A stretch of 18,091 nt of DNA from an uncultured Bacilli bacterium (GTDB lineage: Bacteria; Bacillota_I; Bacilli_A; RF39; UBA660), in the NCBI GenBank assembly GCA_934162325.1, contig CAKPIH010000026.1:1-18091 (forward strand), given 5' to 3'. The position numbers and the translations under genes are program-made. Below the pieces are notes generated by a model that made no database searches, was not told where the DNA came from, and was given only the letters and a program-made list of their open reading frames with translations. This document shows positions 1 to 7,324 of this stretch, one piece after another (position 1 is the first letter of the stretch; every line of letters begins with the position of its first letter).

Positions 1-227
1 ATATTATATTTCTTTCCAATTTCTTTAGATAATTTTAATGAATATTCTTTTATTAATCCATCTCCATACTTAGCTCTATCTTCACCACCTTGAGCTTCAA
101 CAAGTATTTTACCTACATTATAATAGGCACTAAGTTCATTTCTATTTTTAAAATAATCTTTTACTCTTTTATATATTTCATTGTTTAAAAGTTCTTTTTT
201 TATTTCATTGTAATAGTTGTTTTTCAT
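1..227 (-). CDS. DUF1016 N-terminal domain protein (YhcG-like), partial
   Basis: The first 75 codons are visible; the gene runs off the left edge. It starts at an ATG (225-227) preceded by a perfect AAGGAGGT ribosome binding site at 231-238. The stretch YYNVGKILVEAQGGEDRAKY, followed by GDGLIKEYSLKLSKEIGKKY, matches the DUF1016 N-terminal helical domain of YhcG-type proteins (a 'YWxIGKxIVExQxGxxRAxYG' pattern). In full-length members this domain precedes a PDDEXK nuclease-like domain, which would lie outside the window. The family is linked to DNA processing and restriction systems, but its cellular role is not established. The domain call is from recognised motifs; the nuclease part is inferred. 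Confidence 0.75.
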   Translation of the reverse strand, partial: MKNNYYNEIKKELLNNEIYKRVKDYFKNRNELSAYYNVGKILVEAQGGEDRAKYGDGLIKEYSLKLSKEIGKKYN

Positions 228-281
228 CAAACCTCCTTATATTTTTTTAGTGATAGCAATTTACAATAATAATGTCGTGTT

Positions 282-505
282 AATTGGGCCGACATTGTAG
301 GCCCTTTTTTATAAAACAGTAAATCTTTATTATTTTAAATAATATTTTGTAATTATGTTTTTTTATTTCATTGTTATAATTATTTTAATTGGGCATCCAG
401 CGGTTGCCATTTTAGATATAGTAAATTAATATAGTTGTACCACTATAATATTATTTGTTAATAACAATTTTATAGCAATTGGTCAGACACTGTCGGACTT
501 TTTTA
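282..505 (+). repeat. Three AATTGG-preceded imperfect triloop hairpins
   Basis: The 228-502 spacer holds no supported gene but has three short hairpins in the same orientation, each beginning at an AATTGG (282, 387, 477). Hairpin 1: GGGCC (286-290), G.A mismatch, AC, loop ATT, GT, GGCCC (300-304), then six T. Hairpin 2: GGCA (392-395), T.T mismatch, CC, loop AGC, GG, TGCC (405-408). Hairpin 3: GTC (482-484), A.G mismatch, GAC, loop ACT, GTC, GAC (496-498), then six T. Stem sequences differ, but the layout (outer stem, one mismatch, two or three pairs, three-base loop) is shared. Hairpins 1 and 3 look like plus-strand terminators, yet no plus-strand gene precedes them. Function unknown. Confidence 0.6.
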
Positions 506-2536
506 TGTAATGGTAGTTACCTTTAATATTCCTTTACTATTTATTGTTAGTTTTGTCATGTTGTTAATATCAGTACGATAGATTCTACTTTTGGATAAGT
601 TATTTATTACTTCTTTATTAGGATGGTGATAGATGTTGTTTTCTCCTACTGAGATTAGAGATATACTGGGATTTATTTGTGATATGAAGTCTTTACTTGA
701 AGATGTATTAGAACCGTGATGGCCTACTTTTAATATGGAGATATTATTTAGATTATAATTTTCTAGAAGATTATCTTCAGTAGTTATAGAGGCATCACCC
801 ATGTAAAGGAATTTGTATTTTTGATATGTAAAGTATGTTATGATACTATTATCATTTTCATTATTATATTTTGTATTATTTAATAGACATATGGTATGAT
901 TACTTAGGTTTATTTTGTTTATATTTATTTGATATGTTATTTTCTTTTTATTTAGATTTTTTATTAATTCTTTTTCTAGGTCAGTAAATGTTCCTTTATT
1001 TAGTATGACATTCTTTACTTGGAAATTATTTATTAAAGCAATAGAGCCTCCTATATGATCTTCATCGCCATGAGTTATTATTAAATAATCTATTTTTTTA
1101 ATACCTATACTTTTGAGATATGATATTACTTCATTTTTTATCTTATATTCATTTTTACCAGTATCTATTAAGATGGTATTTTTGTTATAGGGATATTTTA
1201 TGAGATGGCAATCGGCTTCTCCTACTTCGAACATTACTACTTCAAAATTACTATTTAGATAGGGAGATATATAGATTATTATAAATAAGAGAATATTTAG
1301 ATAGAAGTATTTTTTATTTTGATATGATAGTAGAAATATTATATAATATAATACTATTATTAATAAACTTGGTTTAGGAAATATTATTTTGGTTATATTT
1401 ATTTTTGATATGAATAATGATATTGTTTCTAGAGTATTAGTAAATAAATATAAGATACTATCTAATATAGGAAATATATATGTTAATATTGTTAGGGGTA
1501 ATATTATTATACTTATTATTGGGACTAAGATAATATTTAATAAGATACTTATTATATTTATTTCATAACTATTATATATGGTTATAGGTATTGATACTAA
1601 GAATGATAAAAGTGATATATAGATTATTTTATTTATTTTGTTTTTCTTTTTTAGAGTACTACTAGATAATACTAAGAAGAATGTTATGGTATAAGAATAG
1701 ATATAACCTAAATCATAAATGATAAAGGGATTTATTAGAAGAGAGACTCCTAGTGTTAGAAGGAGAATATCCATTTTCTTTATTTTTAGTTTTAATAAAT
1801 AATTTATGCTATATAAGATACTCATAACAGCACTTCTTAAAAGTGATGATGAGGGAAAGAGTATTAGATATATGATTATAAAGATATTAGTGATTAGATA
1901 TTTTATTCTTTTATTATAAGTTATTTTATTTAGATAAAGATAGATAATACTTATAAAGAAATTTATATGCATTCCTGATACAGAAAATAAATGAGATATA
2001 CCATTAGTACGATAGCTTTCTTTTATTTCTTTTGATAAGGTATTATCACAGAATAGTAATGTTTTTATATAGTTTGATGATTTTAGTTTATCTATTTTTT
2101 GATAAAGGGTATTTTTGATAGTATATAGATAATTATGATTGTTAGCTATTTTATTGATACTAGAAGCTTTGACTAGATAGTATATTTTTTTATGATAGAG
2201 ATATTTTTGATAATTGAAAGTATTTTGATTGGTATTTTTACTGGGGGTTATTAATGTTCCTTTTACTTTTATTTTATCTCCATATGATAGATTATTAAAT
2301 TCTTTATCTTGATATTTATATGTTATTAATAGTTTTTCTTTAGCTTTTATTTCTATAGTTATTTTATCTTCTTTGACTTCGCATTTGGTTACTATACCAA
2401 TAAATTCTTTATCACCTTTTGTATACTTTGATTTAAAGGGATAGTAGTTTGTATATAATAATGTTATTATAAAGATTATAATGGTTATTATTTTTATTAG
2501 ATGTTTAGACTGTAATATATGCCTTAATCTTTTCAA
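503..2536 (-). CDS. comEC: ComEC/Rec2 DNA internalisation channel protein
   Basis: Polytopic membrane protein of 677 residues that carries transforming DNA across the membrane as a single strand. An N-terminal membrane segment (about 12-30) is followed by a soluble OB-like DUF4131 region (about 40-130). The Competence domain follows, with many membrane helices and the conserved SGMH at 187-190 and SSLLRS near 230. The C-terminal metallo-beta-lactamase domain (about 430-677) has THGDEDHIGG with H489, D491, D493 and H494, and a later GHHGS. Translation starts at a TTG (2534-2536) with AGGAG nine bases upstream, and the start lies inside comEA (32-base overlap), so the two are probably translationally coupled. 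comEB is absent between them. The metal ligands are intact, so the gene looks functional. Confidence 0.93.
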   Translation of the reverse strand: MKRLRHILQSKHLIKIITIIIFIITLLYTNYYPFKSKYTKGDKEFIGIVTKCEVKEDKITIEIKAKEKLLITYKYQDKEFNNLSYGDKIKVKGTLITPSKNTNQNTFNYQKYLYHKKIYYLVKASSINKIANNHNYLYTIKNTLYQKIDKLKSSNYIKTLLFCDNTLSKEIKESYRTNGISHLFSVSGMHINFFISIIYLYLNKITYNKRIKYLITNIFIIIYLILFPSSSLLRSAVMSILYSINYLLKLKIKKMDILLLTLGVSLLINPFIIYDLGYIYSYTITFFLVLSSSTLKKKNKINKIIYISLLSFLVSIPITIYNSYEINIISILLNIILVPIISIIILPLTILTYIFPILDSILYLFTNTLETISLFISKINITKIIFPKPSLLIIVLYYIIFLLSYQNKKYFYLNILLFIIIYISPYLNSNFEVVMFEVGEADCHLIKYPYNKNTILIDTGKNEYKIKNEVISYLKSIGIKKIDYLIITHGDEDHIGGSIALINNFQVKNVILNKGTFTDLEKELIKNLNKKKITYQININKINLSNHTICLLNNTKYNNENDNSIITYFTYQKYKFLYMGDASITTEDNLLENYNLNNISILKVGHHGSNTSSSKDFISQINPSISLISVGENNIYHHPNKEVINNLSKSRIYRTDINNMTKLTINSKGILKVTTIT

Positions 2537-3134
2537 AAAGAGAGTCTCCTATTCCGGGAACATTCTTTATATCTTCAATAGTGGTAAATAAACCATTTTC
2601 TTCACGATATTCGATTATTGATTTTGCTTTTGTTTCTCCTACTCCATTTATGTTTTGTAATTCTTTTTCATCAGCAGTATTAATGTTTATTAACTGATTA
2701 TCAGTAGTGGTACTACTAATACAGGCATCATTAGTAATATCACATTTTTCACAGACACAGTTTTCTTCTCTAAATTTTTCTAGCACTTCTTCAGTTGAAT
2801 AAATTATGATAGTCATTTCGTCTTCGACTACTTTGGCTAGATTTATTTTTGAAGTGTCTGCTCCTTCTAGAAGACCTCCAGCTAGTGATATGACATCATT
2901 TACTCTTGAAGTACTATCTACTTCATAGACACCAGGATTTACTACCATTCCTTTTATGTCAACGATTACTTTTGTTGTTTTGGCTTCTTTTTTATTTTCT
3001 TTTACTTCTTCTTTTTCTTCTTTAAATATATCTACTACTTCTTCTTTGGTATTTTTATTATTTTTATATATGATAAAAATAGTTCCTCCTAGTAAGAGAG
3101 ATATACCTAATAATATTAATATTAATTTTTTCAA
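2505..3134 (-). CDS. comEA: ComEA, membrane-anchored DNA receptor for uptake
   Basis: DNA-binding competence protein that hands double-stranded DNA to ComEC. An N-terminal membrane anchor is followed by a charged Lys/Glu linker, an SLBB domain (TKVIVDIKGMVVNPGVYEVD onward) and a C-terminal helix-hairpin-helix pair (NINTADEKELQNINGVG ... NVPGIGDSLFEKI). Between SLBB and HhH sits a cysteine cluster CVCEKC plus a fourth Cys seven residues later, not a usual ComEA feature. Start: an in-frame ATG lies upstream at 3155, but it has no ribosome binding site and would sit about eight bases from the predicted transcript start. The TTG at 3134 has AAAGGAG four bases upstream and is preferred; with the ATG the protein is 216 residues. 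It heads the comEA-comEC operon. Confidence 0.88.
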   Translation of the reverse strand: MKKLILILLGISLLLGGTIFIIYKNNKNTKEEVVDIFKEEKEEVKENKKEAKTTKVIVDIKGMVVNPGVYEVDSTSRVNDVISLAGGLLEGADTSKINLAKVVEDEMTIIIYSTEEVLEKFREENCVCEKCDITNDACISSTTTDNQLININTADEKELQNINGVGETKAKSIIEYREENGLFTTIEDIKNVPGIGDSLFEKIKAYITV

Positions 3135-3169
3135 ATTACTCCTTTCCTTCTTCATTTTGTTAATTATTT

Positions 3170-3198
3170 ATTATAGTCATTATTTTTTACTTAGTCAA
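3170..3198 (-). promoter_or_regulatory. comEA-comEC promoter
   Basis: TTGACT (complement of 3193-3198), 17-base spacer, TATAAT (complement of 3170-3175). The predicted transcript start near 3163 leaves too short a leader for the ATG at 3155 and supports the TTG start at 3134. Confidence 0.75.
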
Positions 3199-3248
3199 TA
3201 GGAGAAGAAGAAAATTAAGAAATACTACTAGATTTTATGATGAAAGTT

Positions 3249-3257
3249 TGATACAAT
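3249..3257 (+). promoter_or_regulatory. Possible extended -10 for the YigZ-family gene
   Basis: TG-A-TACAAT forms an extended -10 about 15 bases before the ATG at 3273. I see no good -35, and the implied leader is only about nine bases, so this is tentative. Confidence 0.3.
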
Positions 3258-3272
3258 GATGATGGTGATGTT

Positions 3273-3848
3273 ATGTTTAGTATTAAAGATAATGATAAAT
3301 ATGAAGAGATTATTAAGTATTCTAAATTTATATCTTTTATTTTTAGAGTTTATTCTAAGGATGAAGTTAATGATTATATAGATAAAATTAAAAAAGAGTA
3401 TCCTAATGCTACTCATTATTGTTATGGATATGTTATTGATAATGATATTAAGTCTTCGGATGATGGAGAACCTTCTAGAACAGCAGGAGCTCCTATTCTT
3501 AATCAGATTACTGGGAATAATTTAAATTATACTTTAATTATTGTGGTTAGGTATTTTGGTGGTGTTAAGTTAGGAGTTGGCCCTCTTACTAGGGCTTATG
3601 GTAAAGTTGCTAGAGAAGTTATTAGAGATAATAATGTTATTACTTTGGTTAAGGGATATGATATTATGCTTACTTTTGGTTATAGTGATATTAAGGATAT
3701 TGATTATATACTTAGAGATAGTCATATTATTAGTAAAGTTTTTGAAGATAATATTATTTATAATGTTCTTGTTACTAGTGATATTCTTGATAAATTGGGT
3801 AATTATAATATTAAGATTAATAAAGATATATATATTGAAAAAGAATAG
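3273..3848 (+). CDS. YigZ/IMPACT family protein (UPF0029)
   Basis: 191-residue protein of the widespread YigZ/YvyE/IMPACT family. The N-terminal Impact domain has the family signature: YPNATHYCYGYVI, SSDDGEPSRTAGAPIL, then VVRYFGGVKLGVGPLTRAYG. The C-terminal part (about 125-191) fits the ferredoxin-like DUF1949 domain. Bacterial members have proposed RNA or nucleotide binding and translation-linked roles, but no firmly established activity. The length is slightly below the usual 200-210 because the N terminus is short. The ATG at 3273 has a GGTGATG-like Shine-Dalgarno just upstream. The gene is divergent from comEA and convergent with trpS, and its TAG stop lies within the shared terminator stem. 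Confidence 0.9.
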   Translation: MFSIKDNDKYEEIIKYSKFISFIFRVYSKDEVNDYIDKIKKEYPNATHYCYGYVIDNDIKSSDDGEPSRTAGAPILNQITGNNLNYTLIIVVRYFGGVKLGVGPLTRAYGKVAREVIRDNNVITLVKGYDIMLTFGYSDIKDIDYILRDSHIISKVFEDNIIYNVLVTSDILDKLGNYNIKINKDIYIEKE

Positions 3849-3864
3849 GATTTCCTATTCTTTT
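3839..3864. terminator. Bidirectional terminator between the YigZ-family gene and trpS
   Basis: AAAAGAATAGG (3839-3849), loop ATTT, CCTATTCTTTT (3854-3864): an 11-base-pair perfect stem whose A and T ends serve as U-tracts on either strand. It contains the stop codon of the plus-strand gene (3846-3848) and touches that of trpS (3863-3865). Confidence 0.85.
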
Positions 3865-4846
3865 AGTATCTTCCTAAGCCTACTTTGCTGAATACTTCTT
3901 CTTGTTTTTCTTTAGCTATTTTATTGGTTATTTCTTTTCCTTTATCTAGTATGTTATCTATCTCAGTACTATTTATTAATTTATTGTATTTTGTTTGAAT
4001 ATTAGTTAGAACTTCGACAACTACATCTGCGACTTCTTTTTTTAGATTACCATAGTTATAGTCTTTGAAATGTTCTTCAGCATCTTTTATACTTATTTCT
4101 TTAAGTGATGAATAGATAGTTAGTAAGTTTGATATTCCAGGTTTGTTTTCTAAATCATAGTATACTTTGTTTTCACTATCTGTAATGGCACTCATTATTT
4201 TCTTTCTAATTGTTTTTTCATCATCTAATAGAAGGATTACTCCTTTATATGTTTCATCACTCTTACTCATTTTTTTAGTAGGATTTTGTAAATCCATTAT
4301 TTTGGCTCCGACTTCTGGTATTAATGGTTCTGGTATTTTGAAAGTATCTCCATATATTTTATTGAATCTTTCTGCTATGTTACGTGCAAGTTCTACATGT
4401 TGTTTTTGATCAATACCTACTGGTACATAGTCAGCATCATATAATAAGATATCTGAAGCCATTAGAATAGGATATGTAAATAGTCCTACAGTTACGTTTT
4501 CTCCTTTACTAGACTTGTCTTTATACTGTGTCATACGTGATGCTTCGCCCATGTAGGTGTTACATTCTAATACCCAAGATAGATTAGCATGATATAAATT
4601 TTCTGATTGTAGATATATTATATTTTTATCTGGGTCTACTCCGCAGGCTAAATATAAGGCTACATTTTTTCTTATTCTTTCTTTTAATAATTTAGGATCT
4701 TGTCTTACTGTTATGGCATGCATGTCTGGTACAAAAAGAAATGATTCATATTCTTCTTGTCTTTCAATAGTACCTTTTATACCACCTATAAAACTACCTA
4801 ATGTTAATTCGCCACTTGGTTTTAATCCTGTTAATATTCTTTTCAT
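3863..4846 (-). CDS. trpS: Tryptophanyl-tRNA synthetase
   Basis: Class I aminoacyl-tRNA synthetase that charges tRNA-Trp in the cytoplasm. At 327 residues it has the usual bacterial length. The HIGH-equivalent motif is TLGSFIGG after TGLKPSG (residues 6-22), and KMSKS is at 192-196. The segment PVGIDQKQHVELARNIAERF is a typical TrpRS stretch. The ATG at 4846 has an AAGAAGG ribosome binding site about seven bases upstream and a strong promoter close behind. It is transcribed alone, divergent from the CmpB-family gene and convergent with the YigZ-family gene. I see no T-box in the short leader. Confidence 0.96.
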   Translation of the reverse strand: MKRILTGLKPSGELTLGSFIGGIKGTIERQEEYESFLFVPDMHAITVRQDPKLLKERIRKNVALYLACGVDPDKNIIYLQSENLYHANLSWVLECNTYMGEASRMTQYKDKSSKGENVTVGLFTYPILMASDILLYDADYVPVGIDQKQHVELARNIAERFNKIYGDTFKIPEPLIPEVGAKIMDLQNPTKKMSKSDETYKGVILLLDDEKTIRKKIMSAITDSENKVYYDLENKPGISNLLTIYSSLKEISIKDAEEHFKDYNYGNLKKEVADVVVEVLTNIQTKYNKLINSTEIDNILDKGKEITNKIAKEKQEEVFSKVGLGRY

Positions 4847-4867
4847 TATTACACCTTCTTCTCATTA

Positions 4868-4896
4868 ATTATATAATAATATGATATTTTTTTCAA
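4868..4896 (-). promoter_or_regulatory. trpS promoter
   Basis: TTGAAA (complement of 4891-4896), 17-base spacer, TATAAT (complement of 4868-4873). It lies back to back with the plus-strand promoter that begins at 4901. Confidence 0.7.
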
Positions 4897-4900
4897 GGTA

Positions 4901-4929
4901 TTTACATGAAGTTCTTTTTTTGATATACT
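4901..4929 (+). promoter_or_regulatory. Promoter of the CmpB-family membrane gene
   Basis: TTTACA (4901-4906), 17-base spacer, TATACT (4924-4929), with a TG at 4921-4922 making an extended -10. The predicted start near 4936 lies downstream of the in-frame ATG at 4881 and supports the start at 4947. Confidence 0.7.
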
Positions 4930-4946
4930 TGTTAAGTGAGGTAGAT

Positions 4947-5630
4947 ATGGATAAGTTTTATTTTTATTTTATATTATTTTTAATATATTCTTTTATTGGA
5001 TGGGCTATGGAGGTATGTGTTACTTTTCCTAAGTATAAGAAATTTGTTAACAGAGGATTTATGTTAGGGCCTTATTGTCCTATATATGGATATTCTAGTA
5101 TTATAATGATTCTTTATTTAAATCATTATAAAGATAATCCTTTGACAGTCTTTTTACTAGCAGTAATAGTATGTTCTTTTATTGAATATATGGTTAGTTA
5201 TGTTATGGAAAAGATATTCAAGGCTAGATGGTGGGATTATTCTAATAGAAAGTTTAATATTAATGGAAGAGTTTGTCTTAATAATGCTTTCTTCTTTGGA
5301 GTACTTGGTACTTTCTTAGTTTATTTTGCTAATCCTTTCTTTGAAGGTTTATTACTTAAGATTAATACTAATACTTTAAATATTATTAGTTTGATTTTGT
5401 TGATTATCTTTACTATTGACTTTATTATTTCGATGTATGCTTCATTTAAACTTAAGAATAGTTTATCAAAGATTGATAAGGATAGTACGGAAGAGATTAA
5501 AGAAAAAATTAAAGAAAAGATTGAGAGTAAATTTCTTAATAGAAGAATATTTAAAGCATATCCTAAATATAAGATTAATATTATTAAGAGATTAGAGGAA
5601 TATAGAAAAGAAAAGATAGAGAAAAAGTAA
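4947..5630 (+). CDS. Putative ABC transporter permease, CmpB family membrane protein
   Basis: 227-residue integral membrane protein of the ABC_trans_CmpB (PF06541) type. The N terminus has IYSFIGWAMEV, then RGFMLGPYCPIYGYSS, and later WWDYSNRKFNINGRVCL; this GWxxE / RGFxxGPxxPIYG / WWDYS / NGRVCL series marks the family. About six membrane helices are followed by a basic, Lys/Glu-rich cytoplasmic tail (about 165-227). Despite the family name no transported substrate is known, and no ATPase gene adjoins it. The start at 4947 has GAGGT four bases upstream and fits the promoter; the longer frame from 4881 begins before that promoter. It stands alone and is convergent with the flippase gene. Confidence 0.85.
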   Translation: MDKFYFYFILFLIYSFIGWAMEVCVTFPKYKKFVNRGFMLGPYCPIYGYSSIIMILYLNHYKDNPLTVFLLAVIVCSFIEYMVSYVMEKIFKARWWDYSNRKFNINGRVCLNNAFFFGVLGTFLVYFANPFFEGLLLKINTNTLNIISLILLIIFTIDFIISMYASFKLKNSLSKIDKDSTEEIKEKIKEKIESKFLNRRIFKAYPKYKINIIKRLEEYRKEKIEKK

Positions 5631-5645
5631 TTCTCTATTTTTTTA
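5616..5645. terminator. Bidirectional terminator between the CmpB-family gene and the flippase
   Basis: ATAGAGAA (5616-5623), loop AAAGTAA, TTCTCTAT (5631-5638), then a T run to about 5644. The complement also gives a hairpin followed by a U-rich stretch. The TAA stop of the plus-strand gene (5628-5630) lies in the loop. Confidence 0.8.
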
Positions 5646-7161
5646 GTTTTCTTTTTATTAGATTTAATAATCTTCTGAATAGATTTTTGGCATCGTTACT
5701 AACTGCATATAAGATAAGGGATGTTAATAATGTTATGATAATAAATATTATTCCTAGTTTTAGTATTGTTGTTATGAAACTACCTGCTGTTAGTAGGAAG
5801 TAATTTTCTATTGGTTTTAGGGCTACTGATAGTACTATGAATAGTATGATTGTTATTATATAATATTTTAAGATATTTGATAGCTTTATTTCTTTAGTTA
5901 TCTTCTTAGATATTAGATTTGATTTTAAGGCTATATTTACTAAGAAGGCTATTCCTGTACCTAGTAATATTCCATTTATGCCTAAATAATTTATTAATAT
6001 TATGGATAATATTAGATTTACTGAGGCACAGATAAAGATATGTTTTTTGTTATCTTTGAATAAGCCATCAGCATTTATTAGAGCTACTAGTGGGAAATAT
6101 AAGATATTTAAAAATGATGTACTAGTAAATAATACTACAGTTATATAGTCTAAGATATAGTTTTCTTTACCTACCCATACGGATACGAAGCCTCTTATTC
6201 CAATCATGAATGTTAAGCACATACTAAAGGCTATTAGTATAAACATCATCATATATTCTTTAAATAAAGGGTATACTCTTTTTTCTTCTTTTTTGGCAAA
6301 GACATTACCAAAGGAATAGACACTAGATAGTTCGACACGAGATGCTATTTCGGTTAGGAATCTTAAGATATAATTATAGGTTGTATAGATGCTAACCATT
6401 ACAGGCCCGTTGAAGCCCATTAGTAATAAGGCGTCAACATTATTTAGTATTAGATATCCTAATTGGGTCCAAGCTAAGTCTTTGGTCATTTTTACCATTG
6501 AGGTATCTTTTCGTGCTATTTCATGTAGTTCTGGATATTTCTTTTTGACTACTATTCTATTTATTATTTCTTCTAGTATTTTCATAGCTAATATTACTAT
6601 TGCTATTGATTCTAATGTTTTAAATTTGATAGTTACTACTACTATTAGGATATCACAAAGTAATTTTACTCCATTAAATATTAGGGAATAGACATATTTT
6701 TCTTGGGCTGCACTTAATACGGCCATATATGTTTGTCCTTTACCAAAGTATGATATTAGATATGATGTTGATATGATAAAGAAACATATTAAGGCTGATA
6801 CTTTATAACCTTCTTCAAAGTTATAGAATAAGTGTAGTCCTAATGTTACTAAGAAGATTATTCCTAGTATGATGAAACCTATTATTCTAAATACTTTTCT
6901 GGCTCCGCCATAAATAGCATTTATGTCATCTTTATTCTTTTCAGCAAATGGTTTATATAAACTATATATTACGGCATCAGAAAAGCCTGCTTGTGCTAAA
7001 AAGACATAAGATATTATTTGATTTATTGTTTGATAGTAGCCATTACCGACATCTCCGATGTATTTTATTAATACATCCATTTTGATAATTCCTACTACTC
7101 CGATTAAGAGATATGGTAATATATCACATATCATGTTTAAAAATATTTTTTTTGTTCTCAT
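5635..7161 (-). CDS. Polysaccharide/lipid-linked oligosaccharide flippase (Wzx/MATE-like)
   Basis: 508-residue polytopic membrane protein with about 12-14 hydrophobic segments and a basic C-terminal tail ending in KRKLKK. The length, helix pattern and segments such as GNGYYQTINQIISYVFLAQAG and the ILINYLGINGILLGTGIAFL region fit the Polysacc_synt/MOP flippases, which move lipid-linked glycans across the membrane. The substrate cannot be deduced: no glycosyltransferases adjoin the gene. The ATG at 7161 has AGGGTG five bases upstream and its own promoter. It is monocistronic, between the bidirectional terminator and the hairpin-bearing spacer. Family assignment is good; the specific role is inferred. 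Confidence 0.8.
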   Translation of the reverse strand: MRTKKIFLNMICDILPYLLIGVVGIIKMDVLIKYIGDVGNGYYQTINQIISYVFLAQAGFSDAVIYSLYKPFAEKNKDDINAIYGGARKVFRIIGFIILGIIFLVTLGLHLFYNFEEGYKVSALICFFIISTSYLISYFGKGQTYMAVLSAAQEKYVYSLIFNGVKLLCDILIVVVTIKFKTLESIAIVILAMKILEEIINRIVVKKKYPELHEIARKDTSMVKMTKDLAWTQLGYLILNNVDALLLMGFNGPVMVSIYTTYNYILRFLTEIASRVELSSVYSFGNVFAKKEEKRVYPLFKEYMMMFILIAFSMCLTFMIGIRGFVSVWVGKENYILDYITVVLFTSTSFLNILYFPLVALINADGLFKDNKKHIFICASVNLILSIILINYLGINGILLGTGIAFLVNIALKSNLISKKITKEIKLSNILKYYIITIILFIVLSVALKPIENYFLLTAGSFITTILKLGIIFIIITLLTSLILYAVSNDAKNLFRRLLNLIKRKLKK

Positions 7162-7178
7162 ATTTACACCCTATATAT

Positions 7179-7207
7179 ATAATATCACAAATATTATTTT
7201 ATATAAA
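7179..7207 (-). promoter_or_regulatory. Flippase promoter
   Basis: TTTATA (complement of 7202-7207), 17-base spacer, TATTAT (complement of 7179-7184) with an upstream TG giving an extended -10. The -35 is weak. Confidence 0.5.
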
Positions 7208-7241
7208 GTAAAATATTTAATATTTGACATTTCTTTTGTGT

Positions 7242-7296
7242 CACTCTAAGCCTTAGGTCTATAGAGTGTTAACTTAAGCCTTAGGTCTTAAGTTAA
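7242..7296 (+). repeat. Two tandem hairpins with a shared CCTTAGG core
   Basis: Hairpin A: CACTCTA (7242-7248) with TAGAGTG (7262-7268). Hairpin B: TTAACTTAAG (7269-7278) with CTTAAGTTAA (7287-7296). Both enclose the same tip, CC-TTA-GG, followed by an unpaired T (7258 and 7286). The 14-mer TAAGCCTTAGGTCT occurs at 7247-7260 and 7275-7288. Outside it the stems are unrelated, yet each pairs with itself. Neither strand has a U-tract after the hairpins, so ordinary terminators are unlikely. A third member with the same core lies at 11881-11906. Origin unknown; possibilities are protein-bound RNA hairpins or small foldback mobile elements. Confidence 0.75.
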
Positions 7297-7324
7297 GATA
7301 TCAACCATATTTATTATATAGAAG

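Noticed and set aside
355..429. A 24-residue hydrophobic plus-strand ORF (MFFYFIVIIILIGHPAVAIL...) resembling a type I toxin peptide
   Set aside because: It has no ribosome binding site, hydrophobic codons are expected in T-rich DNA, and it runs through hairpin 2. No coding support beyond the open frame.
482..505. Hairpin directly after the comEC stop as the comEC terminator
   Set aside because: The T run follows it on the plus strand; on the minus strand the hairpin is followed by AATTGCTATAAAATT, with no U-tract. It is not a standard terminator for comEC.
282..505. A CRISPR-like or integron attC-like array for the three spaced hairpins
   Set aside because: Apart from AATTGG and the fold, the units do not share sequence; spacing is irregular, and there are no core attC sites or cas/intI genes in view.
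3577..3891. A second plus-strand ORF inside the YigZ-family gene
   Set aside because: Low-complexity Leu/Ile translation in an alternative frame of a clear conserved gene; it also runs into trpS.
4881..4946. Upstream ATG extending the CmpB-family protein by 22 residues
   Set aside because: It lies before a good promoter and has no ribosome binding site; the start at 4947 has GAGGT.
7242..7296. Terminators of the Cse60-like gene
   Set aside because: Neither strand has a T run after these hairpins, and the conserved tip with varying stems is not expected for terminators.
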